A stretch of DNA of 64,000 nt from Stromatinia cepivora (Eukaryota > Ascomycota > Leotiomycetes > Helotiales > Sclerotiniaceae). The stretch's first letter is position 1. Each line of letters begins with the position of its first letter. Of this stretch, positions 49,705 through 59,848 are shown in pieces. Location of the stretch: positions 124,001-188,000 of the forward strand of contig RCTD01000021.1 in NCBI GenBank assembly GCA_014898415.1, given 5' to 3'. The notes beneath the pieces are model-generated. The model was not told where the DNA came from and did not search any database. It saw only the letters and a list, made by a program, of their open reading frames with translations. The translations under genes were made by a program, and so were the position numbers.

Positions 49705-50015
49705 TATCACGGGATAGTATGATTACAGAGCACTTTCAGGGATCGGGGAATAGGTGGTACACGTGATTGGTAGAGTAAAAGAATTGAAAATGACTTGCCC
49801 TTGATTATATGAATCAAGAGCTGTATATATAGAACAAATGAGTGGTTATCTAGCCGATATACACCTTAATTAGGCTAGATCTTTGTTTATTAGGATATCA
49901 GGATCACCTTATCAATTGGTAGATTGGTAAGGGCTAGTAGATCCTTCATTCCGATTGCAAAGCATACGCTTTGATCCTTCATAAGATACAGGGGATCACA
50001 AGGCTTTCCGTGACA
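49705..50015. mobile_element. Solo LTR of a retrotransposon
   Basis: A 311-bp unit is bounded by inverted ends TATCACGG...CCGTGACA and flanked on both sides by the 5-bp direct repeat TTAAC (49700-49704 and 50016-50020). Ends of TG...CA with a 5-bp target duplication are the mark of LTR elements; the left TA would be a G-to-A change of TG, fitting RIP. A TATATATA box lies near the middle. No internal retrotransposon sequence adjoins it, so it is a solo LTR left by recombination. A related end (TGTCACGGAAA...GTGATC) occurs at 50371 and resembles the reverse complement of this unit's right end. Confidence 0.75.
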
Positions 50016-50536
50016 TTAACTTTATTCAATTGAAAATTATATAATAGAAATATATATTTTTTTTAAAATTCTATTTGGTAATATATTAATCATTATATTT
50101 ATAATTTAGATTTAAAATCAATTATTATTCTATTTTAAATCGGATAATATTGAAATTTAAATATTATATAATTTATATTTAATATAATCTTCTATAAAAT
50201 TTATAATTATTTTATATAAAAATTTAAAGATATCAAAGTTAGAAATAAATAAAGAAATTAAAAATTAGTTTTTTATTATAAATATTTGAATATTTGAAAG
50301 AATTAGAAAATGGAAAAAAGTAAATCTAGATTATCTTGATTTTCTGATTTCGAATTATGTATTGGATTATTGTCACGGAAAACGCCGTGATCTACGCTAG
50401 GCTACAGGCTACAGAGTACGTGCTTTTCCTTCTAATTCTAGACACTTCCATTCCTTATCGATAAGATGATCGATAAGATGATGATGGTATAATACCATTC
50501 AAAACCTAGGATGAATTGAGAGTTTAAAAGGTTTTG

Positions 50537-50556
50537 TATATATATATATATATATT
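50537..50556. repeat. Short TA microsatellite
   Basis: About ten TA copies are followed by a poly-T run, in AT-rich DNA. Confidence 0.9.
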
Positions 50557-52420
50557 TTTTTTTTGAGAAGTGTCTAGATTAATCTAATTGGAATCTGTGA
50601 AGTAATATTAACATTATTCTGAATTGGTTAGAAGGGTATGAAGTTGAATTATATCAATGAAGATATTGAGATACCAGGTACCCCTTTTGGACTGGGGGAA
50701 CCGAATATATCAGATATACAACGATACTTTCTAGATTAGCATATTTGATCCAATCTTGCTAGCGAGGTCGGCCAAAAACCCTCGCATACTAAGCTTGGAT
50801 TTATGGCGTATTCTCGCTTGGATGGGAGTATTAACCAATAAGTATATTGGGTTAAGAAGTTTTCTTATCTGGACTGTAACACTCAGGTTCATGGGAAAGG
50901 CAACTTTGATGGAAGAGCCAGGGTTATGATTCAAATCCTAGGTTTGTGATTGAGCGTGGACGATGAGGTACAGTAACCGTGCATTTATATTACCCCAAAA
51001 CCTTAAAAACACGTAAATTTCGTGAATTGAATTTCAATTCTCTTTATTATTTATTCATCAATGATATTACAATATACTCTCAGAATCTTGAATATTGAAA
51101 GGGAATTAATTTTTAAGTATCTTATTCTATATTTATATAACAAAATTATTGGCAAAGCTTCCAATAGCTCTAATCCTTATCGTATTGTAATTGATCTTAA
51201 TTTCGAAATACAAATTATTCGTTATATTCTATAGCAAGATATATTATACAATAAAGGAATAAATCTATTTTGTATTTTTCGAATTAAATTTTATATAGAA
51301 AGAGAAGAATATATACTAATTCGATATATTTGATTATATTCAAAATCAATTTATATACAAATAAAAACAGTTATAGATTTTAAATGTAGTACCTTTATTA
51401 TTAAAAAGATTTTGAAGGTTTATAGAATCATCAATTGAAAGTATAAAAAGCGGTCGGAATTTATTCAGGTATATATGCTTAAATGATTTGTATAATGTTT
51501 AGTATATAAGAAGTTGATAATAAAGGAATGAGGATTAATTGTATAAAATAATGAATACTTTATAGAACAGGAGTAGAGTAAAAGAAAAGAATAGTATTTC
51601 TGTATTCTTGTTTAGAAATGGAAATCTAGAATGGTTTAAATATATAATACAAATAAGAATATGAAGGTTATGGTTTGGAAAGGTTTTTGGGATTTTGGAA
51701 GGAGTAATTTATATATAATAAATAAAGATTTTGAGAATAAGAAATATAGATATAATACTAATTTATATTTCGAGATCTTCGATATTGAAGTAGGTTTTGC
51801 TTTTGAAAGATTGGATTTAGGGTATGAATTTATATAGGATAATACTTTTATTTATTATATTTATAAAATATAGGATTAGTTTTAAAAGAAAGGGATTTCA
51901 ATATTAAAAGATTAGTTTTTTTATTCTTTTGATTTTAATTTTATTGAATATATTTGATAGATTTTAAAAGTGAAATTATATAAAATGTTTTCTAATATTG
52001 TAATCGACAAAAGCGAATTGGAATATATTAAATAAAGGTTAAAAAGTTGTTTATAAATAGTTTGAGATATATTAGATCAAGAATTATTCGATAAATTAGA
52101 AACAAATATATCTGATAGAATTGAGATCTATATTATAATAAAGGGCTGATATATAAAATATTAATTAATTGTGAAACGATAAGGATTTGAATTTTTTTTG
52201 GGGAATAGTATAAATATAAAATTTCAATATATTTAAATTTTAGATTATAATAATTAATGATTGATTTTATAATTAAATTGAAAGATAAATATTAAATATA
52301 TAAAAAAACTGAAATTAGGTTGTGGGGTAATATAAGTTGATTAGTACTGTAGCCCTCTAACCACAACAGATTCAAAGTTGTGTGGCAGTTGTTAATAGGA
52401 TCGTAGTCGATCATGTTAAA

Positions 52421-53540
52421 TTTCAGATGTGCAACAAAATGTTTTATTTGGAAAATCTATTATAGTGAAATTTTATCTAGGACCAGAGAGCATTCTGCTG
52501 AATATACTTTGTTGCTTGATGGTTTTACGTGATCTTAAGGGTTATCTTGAACGGCATCGATCAGGTTTAGGTTAATGGTGGATATTGTTCCAGAGCCTGT
52601 ATAATGATGCTGAGAGATTAGCTGTGCCTGAGGACGGTGATGGCAAGAAGAAAATGGAAAATAAAATCTCGTTTTCAGACATGCAACGAAACGTTTTCTT
52701 TAACGAAAGCTTGACTTAATGCAGTTATAATTTACCTGGACGGGAGTGCATCTCGGCGAATATCTTGGATTGATTTGGAGAGTTTTGTTGCATGTTTGCC
52801 TAAAGGAAAATCTGAAACCCTGAATGGCAACGGTGAGTAGGCTGCGCAATGGGTACCCGCGGGGCGGATAATAGCCTTGACAGATAATCCATAGGTATTT
52901 ATTGGGCGGGGTGGATAATTCAAAATCTGGATGGGTAATCTACGGGGTGGATATAGATTATCTGTGGGTATTTATTTATCTGTATATTGTATAATATTTT
53001 ATAAAACTAATATAATTTTATAATTAGTATAAAAATTAATATAAATCTAAGCTTGAATCATTTTTGGATTATAAAATGATCTGAGAATAGTTTCAAATTT
53101 AAGCGAAAAGTGGATAATCCATGGATAATCTATGGATTATCTGTAAATAATCTATATATTTACAGATTATTTGCAAATTATTTATATATCTATAAATTAT
53201 TTGTGGATAATTTATCTATTTATGGGTAGGTGGGTTATCTATAGATAATCTACAGATTATCTATAATGAAATAGGTAATTTTAAATCTGAATAGGTAATC
53301 TGCAGAATAGGTAGGACTTTTGATAGATATTTATAGGACGGATTATCCGCGGATAACCTATGGGTACAGATAATTTTTGCGCAGCCTAACGGTGAGGTTG
53401 ATTTTGAGTTGAAATTCTCCTCGATCAAGATTTACGTCTATTAGATACTCAAGCCTGATCGATAATGATAGAAAAGGTATTTGAATCTAGTCGATGAGGA
53501 TAGAAAAAGAGAAAAATTGCTTTCAGATATGCAACAAAAC
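52421..53540. repeat. Degenerate ~250-300-bp tandem repeat around the hAT insertion
   Basis: The word TTTCAGAYRTGCAACRAAA recurs at 52421, 52673 and 53521, and in inverted form (TTTTGTTGCATGTTTGCC) near 52783. After removing the 551-bp insertion the direct copies are about 252 and 297 bp apart. Other words shared between units include TCGATCAGG/TCGATCAAG. The copies are too diverged to assign to a known element. Confidence 0.5.
52838..53388. mobile_element. Non-autonomous hAT-like DNA transposon (MITE-like), 551 bp
   Basis: Terminal inverted repeats TAGGCTGCGCAA (left) and TTGCGCAGCCTA (right) are perfect over 12 bp. They are flanked by a perfect 8-bp direct duplication ACGGTGAG (52830-52837 and 53389-53396). 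Eight-bp duplications and TAGG-type ends are typical of the hAT superfamily. The interior has no ORF and consists of many subterminal copies of short words such as GGATAATC, GGGTACCCGCGG and ATCCGCGGATAA, the kind of clustered motif hAT transposases bind. It must have been moved by a transposase from elsewhere. Internal AT-rich drift suggests age, yet the ends and duplication are intact. Confidence 0.85.
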
Positions 53541-54343
53541 TTCTGAGCTGCAGATTTCGATCTGTGGAATTTGAACTATCAAGTACTCGTTCAAGTATAT
53601 TTAGATGATAGTATTATGAGCTGGGTTTGTTAGCTTAAGGAGTCCATTGTGTTTCTGAATATCAAATTCCTGTCCTAGACTTCACATGCGCTACTTAACA
53701 ACTTTTTATTCCCCTTCTGCTTTCAGATATATCTTCAATTCTCTCCTCGCCCAGCCAAAGGATTACAAGTGTGAACAAATATTGTGCATATATATCATGA
53801 TTCATGTTAGGATTAGGCTGACTGAACTACAAAATGGGTTATAGCTCGCCTGTAGTAATCAGCAGGAAATGACATCTCTCTTTAGTCTATTCAGTGTTCT
53901 ACTTCTTCCAGCCTCTCCACTACTGCTTTACAGGAAAGGAGAGGCTCGCCGACACTCACAATTAGAAACAAGAGAGGAGTAGTGTATTTGTTTTACAAAA
54001 GGAGTGGAAAAAAGTAGTTGAAATTGAGATTGATAATCAAAAAGAACAATTGAAATTTAGATTATGTGAAAGCAAAATTTCGACATTCCTTCAAATGCCT
54101 AACCGTTTATTTTCCGAATTCTTAAACCTCAAATATCCGGCTGCAGCAACTCTGGTATGTTCATCATATCTATGCATAACATCTTCTTGCATCTGACCTG
54201 CAGAGTCGATGTTATTCTTCGCTCTCGCTCTCTAGAATAATGAGGTCAGTGATAAGTTGGAAAGTATAAAGGTCTAGGCATGAAACGTAAAACAAGACAA
54301 TCGTAAAATAACCTACACGTCGATACCACACAGCCAACCCCCC

Positions 54344-54821
54344 CTAGAACTCTGCTTCATATAGAACTTGCTGTGCCAGCATCTGCTGTTCTAAAATGTC
54401 CTTTTGTTTTCTTTCACCAACTTCTCGTTCTCCATTCTCCTTGTCGGCTTCAGTAAGCTCGCCCCGTACCTTTGCAAGCTCAGAAAGCGTTTGCTCCTTC
54501 AATAAAGTCCTCTCCTCCAGCCGTAGTACCACTAGTTGTTGTACGTGTTTCTGAACCTTTATTTGAAGATCTTCAATTTGTTTTTGTTGTTCGCGGATTG
54601 CATGTTGGGTTTGTGTAAGTTTGTCTTTAGCTCGTGCGGATTGTTGAATGATGATTTTTAAACCTCCAGACTCAAACTAGAAGGAAGTATATTGGTTAGA
54701 TTTCGGGTTATATGGACAAAAAAAAGAGTAGGTTAATTAGGTGCAAAGCGTGGTTGGAAGAGGTTGAGCTTACTACCTTTCTAGCATTTTCACTTGCTAT
54801 CTCGTTATTATTGGGTTTCAT
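54344..54821 (-). CDS. Small coiled-coil protein, array gene A
   Basis: Exons 54777-54821 (MKPNNNEIASENARK) and 54344-54676 give 125 residues; the intron is 100 bp, phase 0, CTTCTAG acceptor. The second exon is almost wholly helical and charged with heptad spacing: TQTQHAIREQQKQIEDLQIK, VVLRLEERTLLKEQTLSELA and GERKQKDILEQQMLAQQVL. There is no signal peptide or membrane segment. It is the first of the minus-strand array and shares with its neighbours the plan of a very short first exon plus a coiled-coil second exon. Function is unknown; coiled coils of this size usually self-associate or bind partners. Confidence 0.6.
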
Positions 54822-55791
54822 TATGCGGTTCCAATTTTTCGTTGACGTACAAGGCGTTGAAATCCGGATGGATTTTGATTTGGGGAAACTTTGATATCGG
54901 AGGCGTATTGAAAGAAGTTGGAGTAAGAGCTCAAGGAGGAGGGCGGAAGGGATGAAGGCAAGTGCGGCAATATGATCAGTGAATGTTTGGTTGGACAAAT
55001 AAATTCTCCCACCGGGGCATTTCACTATTATCTGAGTCTTGTTTCTCTCAATGGATTGATTTGCAGAATGCAGTGAATGATGGATGTCTCCGAGGCAGTA
55101 CTCAAATTTTGACCCACATCTGGTAAACAATTGGCCAAACGAGGACAACGAGGTGTGTAGGTGAGGATACACTCCTAAGCCAATCAAGAACGGAGCCCCT
55201 AAAAAGAAATTTCATAATCATAATTAAAAAGTGAATAGAGCTCTAAAAAAAATAAAACAAAAAGGTGGTTGTAGCTACATCATCCCCTGATTAAGGGACT
55301 CTTGATGATGAAGCCAGGCGTTCAGACTAATGGACGCTGATCGAAGAGTGAGAAGCATATGCAGTCCACATCGCCAGAAACGCTTTTGTGAAGGCTTGTC
55401 GCCTAATTGAGTTACATATGTGAGCAAAGTCTTGCCGCTATACTACTGGATGATAGTTTGGAAAGGTAATTGCCGTCACTGCATCAAAGTTTCAAGTAAG
55501 GGAAAGTTCTACGCAGATGAAAGCCATTTGATGTTATGATTTGCAAGATAAAATATCATGGGATTTCATTGCTTTGACTGTATCCATAGTGATACTCCTT
55601 AACCATGAGCACGCCTGTTTTCTGGGACCCTGTTTCGCACGTAATATCCTCGTTTTGATGTTGGGGATCTATGATGAGATACCATGAGTATTGATTTCTG
55701 GAAGCTAAGAGGAATGATGGAGTAATATTGGAGGGTAGGGACTTAACACTATAACGAATAGTTAATTCTTCCCTCTTCCTGCTCCCCTTCC
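54822..55791. other. Spacer between array genes A and B
   Basis: 970 bp. The ORF 54708-55187 is mostly the promoter side of gene A read in another context. No convincing exon of another family member was found. Confidence 0.45.
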
Positions 55792-56304
55792 TCAGTCTGC
55801 CTCATTCTTCGTCTGCAGCAATATATCATTACGGACGGATGATCTTCTGAGCATACCGTGCATCTCGTCCTTCAAAGTCTCCTTTGCAGTATACAATAGC
55901 TTCTTTTCGAGTTTTTCGCCTTGCGCTTGGATATCCTTCAAATCAGCTGCCTCTTTTCGTAAAATATCGATGGTCACTTTATTCATATTTAATCGTCGTT
56001 GATGATCAACGTTGCGTTCTTCAAGTCGTTGAATGTTTTTTCTGAGCTCTTGAATTTTCGACTCATTCTCCAGGAAGCTTCCCATCGCTCCTCTACTACT
56101 CTGCAAATACTCTTTGATGGCCATTCCCTTTGATATACGAGCCACTTTGATCTGAAGATTAGTTTTTTCGAGTTAGTCTAGGTATGGAAGACACATATAT
56201 ATGGAGAGGGCGAGGAATTTAAAGTGACTTACCATTTGAAGAGGGCTGGGCTCGGCATTTTCAGAGCTTTCAGTCATCTCAGTCGCGCTTCTTTTCGGTG
56301 GCAT
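55792..56304 (-). CDS. Small coiled-coil protein, array gene B
   Basis: Exons 56233-56304 and 55792-56151 give 143 residues, with an 81-bp phase-0 intron. Exon 1 encodes MPPKRSATEMTESSENAEPS, close to gene D exon 1 (MLQKRTASQMIGKSEKTGD). Exon 2 starts IKVARISKG and is a long charged helix: NESKIQELRKNIQRLEERNV, NKVTIDILRKEAADLKDIQA and GEKLEKKLLYTAKETLKDEM. The ATG is preceded by an upstream block shared with genes C and D. There is no membrane or secretion signal. Function is unknown. Confidence 0.68.
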
Positions 56305-56399
56305 AGTTGCTGTCTAGAAGATACCAAATTCAGATTTGAGGTAGTTGTTGTGAGAGGTTGAAGAGATTGCGAAGAAGGCAAGATATGAGGGATTTGGTA

Positions 56400-56453
56400 G
56401 ATGGAGTGAATATCACAAGAGAACAAAGGTGATTTGGAAGGTAGGTTTCACTT
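56400..56453 (-). promoter_or_regulatory. Conserved upstream block of array gene B
   Basis: Read on the plus strand it contains GATGGAGTGAATATCACAAG then, about 25 bp on, TTTCACTT. The same two words at the same spacing occur upstream of genes C and D, so the block was duplicated with the genes or is a shared promoter/leader element. Confidence 0.6.
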
Positions 56454-56669
56454 TCTAAAATTGAAGCCCTAATTTCAAATGTAGTCAAAGCTACCTGGTA
56501 GATCCAAATGTGACCTTTTCCCAATCCCGCATCTCTGTTTTACTCGCATAGCTTCTAGCTTCATTTTTTGAAGATCTGAAGAGGAGATAATATCAGTATT
56601 GCTTCATGAAGGCGAGACTGATAATGTGTCAAAGATGGGGTGATGTGACTTACACCGCAATGCGTAGCT

Positions 56670-57184
56670 TTAAACCTCCTCACTGTCCTTCTTTCTCCTC
56701 TTCTGCAATGTCATCTCTACCTCGCCCAATTCCTCTCTCATCATCTCACACAAAGCCTTTCTCATGATATCCTTCGGCTTCTTCTTTCCAATCTTCGAAA
56801 ATTCCTTCTCAAAATTCTCCCATTCGTATTGAACCCCTAGAAGCAGTTCCTCTTCTTCTTCCAATCCCTTGAGTTCATCGCTAACTTTTTGCTCAACCTT
56901 TTTGATCTTTTGAAGATCTTGTTGGAGTCGCTCAATGTTTTCTTTGTGCTTTTGAATTTCATCTTTTTCCTTCCGAATTTCATCTAATTTGACTTTGATG
57001 AGATCTTCATAGTTCACTCCTGATTGATCCTCAAAGATAGATCGCTGACATTCATCAAGTTTTTCTTTGACCTAAGAAAAAAACCGAGCGTCAGTTTCGA
57101 GGCAAATGTGGGTATAGTGGAATAGGGATGGTACATTTTACTTACTATTTGAAAGGGACTGTCCATTTCAGACTTGCCGGCCAT
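56670..57184 (-). CDS. Small coiled-coil protein, array gene C
   Basis: Exons 57146-57184 and 56670-57071 give 146 residues; the intron is 74 bp, phase 0. Exon 1 encodes MAGKSEMDSPFQI and exon 2 begins VKEKLDECQRSIFEDQ. A strong coiled coil follows: DLIKVKLDEIRKEKDEIQKH, ENIERLQQDLQKIKKVEQKV and DELKGLEEEEELLLGVQ, then KIGKKKPKDIMRKALCEMM and a basic end QKRRKKDSEEV. Just upstream of the ATG the same frame still reads LKRTAIY, matching gene D's QKRTASQ, so the ancestral start has been lost and the next Met is used. The upstream block shared with B and D is present. Function is unknown. Confidence 0.68.
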
Positions 57185-57323
57185 ATAAATAGCGGTTCTC
57201 TTCAGGGAAATTATTTCAAGATGGAGGAAGCTAAATTTTGGGTTTGAAGTTGGGGTGTCTGAAGAGGTTGAAGCAAATCAAGAGATTGTGGGTGTGTCGA
57301 AGAAGACAAATGGAAATGGATTT

Positions 57324-57381
57324 GACTGAGTGAATACCACAAGAGGAACCTTGAGTAAATGGTGCTAACACATATTTCACT
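57324..57381 (-). promoter_or_regulatory. Conserved upstream block of array gene C
   Basis: Contains GACTGAGTGAATACCACAAG and, about 30 bp on, TTTCACTT, matching the blocks at 56400 and 58390. Confidence 0.6.
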
Positions 57382-57525
57382 TTTCAAGATTCGAGTCAAT
57401 GTTCATGAGAGCTTCACCGGTATCGGATGAAATTTGATACTATGAGAACTCATTACTGTAGTCATATTCGCCTAATAACCATAAGCCTTCCCCTTTTCCC
57501 CATCCCAATTCTGCACGGATTGACG

Positions 57526-58237
57526 CTAAATATCTGAAAATATAATAACATTAGTACTGTGAAATAAAAAGGAATGATACGATACGCTGCAATTAAGGGT
57601 AGTTGCTTACATTGCAGCATTTGGATTAAATTTTCCCTCTTGATCTTCTTCTCCTCATCGCCTTCAGTCTTCTTCATCCCAACTCCCCAGATAGTCGTCT
57701 TCTCATCTCCCTTGATCTCCTTCTCCAGTGACATACCTGCATTTTCCAATGCCGACCCCAAAAACTTCGTCAAGATCCTATTCACAGCTTCCTGCAATCT
57801 CTTCTCACGTACCTCTCCTTGCCTTTTAATCAACTTGATAGCTTCCTCTTCTTGTTTCAACTCCAGAATTTCCAGTCTATTCTTTTCGATATCTTCCTGG
57901 TACTCTCGATTCGTTTTCTGGAGTGCTTGAATATATTGTTTGTATCTTCGGATGCTTTCTTCCCATTCTTTAATTTGTTCTTCATGGAATGCAATGTCTT
58001 CTTTATTCTGAAAAATGAGGTCTTCAAACTCTTCAGTTTCGTTTTTGCTAAATGCGACCTTCTTTTCATTTTCTTTGAGCATCACCTTTACCTGAACGGA
58101 AAGTAAGTAAATGAATCTATGAATATGTATGAACATATAGGGAAATAAAAGGTTAGATTACTTACTCTCTTGAGGGGGTTATCCCCCGTTTTTTCGGATT
58201 TTCCAATCATTTGAGAAGCGGTTCTCTTCTGGAGCAT
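57526..58237 (-). CDS. Small coiled-coil protein, array gene D
   Basis: Exons 58166-58237, 57611-58091 and 57526-57533 give 186 residues; without the last splice the frame runs on to 57462. Exon 1 encodes MLQKRTASQMIGKSEKTGDN. Exon 2 starts VKVMLKENEKKVAFSK and is the longest coiled coil of the array: EEFEDLIFQNKEDIAFHEEQ, IKEWEESIRRYKQYIQALQK, NREYQEDIEKNRLEILELKQ and EEEAIKLIKRQGEVREKRLQ. NRILTKFLGSALENAGMSLE and a Lys/Glu-rich end follow. There is no targeting signal. The first-exon peptide and upstream block tie it to genes B and C. Function is unknown. Confidence 0.66.
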
Positions 58238-58389
58238 TTTCGCAATGTGAAGACAGTATTAACTTTGGATTTGGTGTTGGTATTTGTGTTTGGAGGGGTC
58301 GAAGAGTCCGTGAGCTCGAGGCGTTGGTGGGTTGAATATTTGGAGAAGTTGGAAGGACCAGAAAGTACCAAGGAAACTGGAATAAGCTA

Positions 58390-58443
58390 GATTGAGTGTA
58401 TATCACGAGAGAGGTAGAATAGATTTGAGAACGTGTTTCACTT
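58390..58443 (-). promoter_or_regulatory. Conserved upstream block of array gene D
   Basis: Contains GATTGAGTGTATATCACGAG then TTTCACTT about 25 bp on. Third copy of the block shared with array genes B and C. Confidence 0.6.
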
Positions 58444-58714
58444 CCAGAAGCGATCTTCGGAGCCAGTAGTTATAAAAGTATTTGTCTGTATTGGAAAGAG
58501 CTTAATGCTTGGTACTTTGAAGATTATCAGAAGTCATTGATTTAGCGTTCTTCGCTTCCTGTGTAATGGCCGCGATATCTACCTGCAAGCTCAATGCCTA
58601 ACCCGCACTTGCTATCTTTGACTTCGTTGGCCTGTTCAAAGCAGAAAGGTTAGTAATGTATCTTAGATGTGAAGAGTAATGACTGGAAGGTAAATTGTGC
58701 GGCACTACATACTC

Positions 58715-59167
58715 TCACGCATTTTGTCTAGATGTCTCCTCCCTCAATGCCTCCAATCGCTTAATTACCATCTTCTCGATAGTGACAAGACAAACTCCTC
58801 TTTTCGTGCCTCTATTCTCATTTCAGTCACAATCAGTTGATCATATAGTCGTGACAACACTCCGAGGTACGGCTTAAGTTGCTGTTGTAGTTGCGGACGG
58901 GATTGTTCATATATTTGAAGTTCTGATTGAAGAGTTTTTCCGGCCCAACAAACATCCTTTTGAATTCTGCAACTTTGTTGGCAGCTTCTTGAACATCTTC
59001 TTTGGCTTTTGGTAACGCAACCAAGTACTGCGGACTAGAAGGGTGCATTGGTCAGATTTTGTGCAGGCATTAAGGGGAATAATGGGACTTGGACCGTCTT
59101 AGCAGTCCCTACATTTACTAGCTAAGTCTACCAATAATTTACCTCACTCAACAGAAATCCACTTCAT
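58715..59167 (-). pseudogene. Array gene E, frameshifted coiled-coil gene
   Basis: Exon 1 (59148-59167, MKWISV) joins exon 2 at 59034 in phase 2 and reads DPQYLVALPKAKEDVQEA, NKVAEFKRMFVGPEK. The annotated frame then gives a non-coiled tail ending at 58833. A neighbouring frame instead continues with a coil-like stretch (LQSELQIYEQSRPQLQQQLK and LYDQLIVTEMRIEARKEEF), starting at a short A run. A third frame then carries MVIKRLEALREETSRQNA to 58715. Two frame changes within 250 bp of otherwise helical sequence point to a decayed member; a shorter functional 73-residue protein is the alternative. Confidence 0.5.
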
Positions 59168-59572
59168 CTTTGTTTGCGGTGCGAAATTCGAAGTTGAGTC
59201 CTAGGTGGATATTTTTGTGAAGTTTAAGAAGAGGTTGTGGAGCATTAAAGGACTTGATATGAGGTGGTTGGTATCAACCTGGAATGTTGAATGTGTAAAC
59301 ACTTAGTTCTGTTGTTTTATAAGATGCTTGTCAATTATCATTAGAGAGGTTGAATTGAACATTATATAAGATAATCAAGGCCTAATGCGTCTCGCTAGCT
59401 AGTACAGTACCCTTTCACATGATTGTACCAATTTGGTGAGTAAAATGAATTATTTTGAGAGAGAAATATCAAGTAATTAATATTCACCGGACGAAATGTG
59501 GAATCAAAAAATGTGAGAAATCTCTCTCATTTAAAAGCTGTTATCGCCCAAAAGATGGTGGAAAATTAATCG
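59168..59572. other. Spacer in the array
   Basis: 405 bp on the promoter side of pseudogene E; nothing recognised. Confidence 0.45.
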
Positions 59573-59848
59573 CTATAATCTTGTCTCCACAACATTCCTA
59601 AGACTCTGCACAAAAGCTAAGAAGCTTGCCGCCAAAAGTATCGTTCCTAGGGATCTGGGTGAGTTTTGAGGGTAGTCTTTGTATTTGAAGGAAATCAATT
59701 GGACATAAACGGGTCTGTCTTGAGAAGCAATACAGCATTTCACAGATATGACAAAGTAGGAAATTATCATCAGGATGTGTTTCTCTATTTTAGGGGTTAC
59801 TGATTCGACTTTTGCGATGCTGAAGATTGCCTTCAATTCAGGGATCAT
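59573..59848 (-). CDS. Hypothetical ORF in the array (gene F, uncertain)
   Basis: A 91-codon ORF, MIPELKAIFSIAKVESVTPK..., has a hydrophobic middle (HILMIISYFVISVKCCIA) and a second hydrophobic patch near the end (ILLAASFLAFVQSL). Unlike its neighbours it is not charged or coiled-coil forming and has no clear intron. It may be chance or a small membrane protein. It is included because strand and size fit the array. Confidence 0.25.
   Translation of the reverse strand: MIPELKAIFSIAKVESVTPKIEKHILMIISYFVISVKCCIASQDRPVYVQLISFKYKDYPQNSPRSLGTILLAASFLAFVQSLRNVVETRL

Larger units (their letters stand above)
48587..54343. other. AT-rich, transposon-bearing island
   Basis: 5.8 kb with no supportable gene. 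Blocks at about 49330-49700, 50020-50360, 51000-52330 and 52960-53320 are extremely AT-rich and rich in TA and stop codons in all frames, as expected for RIP. Between them lie less mutated pieces: a solo LTR (49705-50015), a fragment starting TGTCACGGAAA at 50371, a 551-bp hAT-like element (52838-53388) and an older degenerate repeat around it. Small ORFs at 48655-49096 and 50731-50934 are unrecognised. Confidence 0.65.

Noticed and set aside
52732..52923. Minus-strand ORF across the left end of the hAT-like element
   Set aside because: It crosses the transposon boundary and target duplication, so it is a chimera of host repeat and element sequence.
54708..55187. 159-codon minus-strand ORF upstream of array gene A
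   Set aside because: It reads through the promoter and exon 1 of gene A into its intron; the N-terminal part looks non-coding and the exon 1 ATG at 54821 is a better start.
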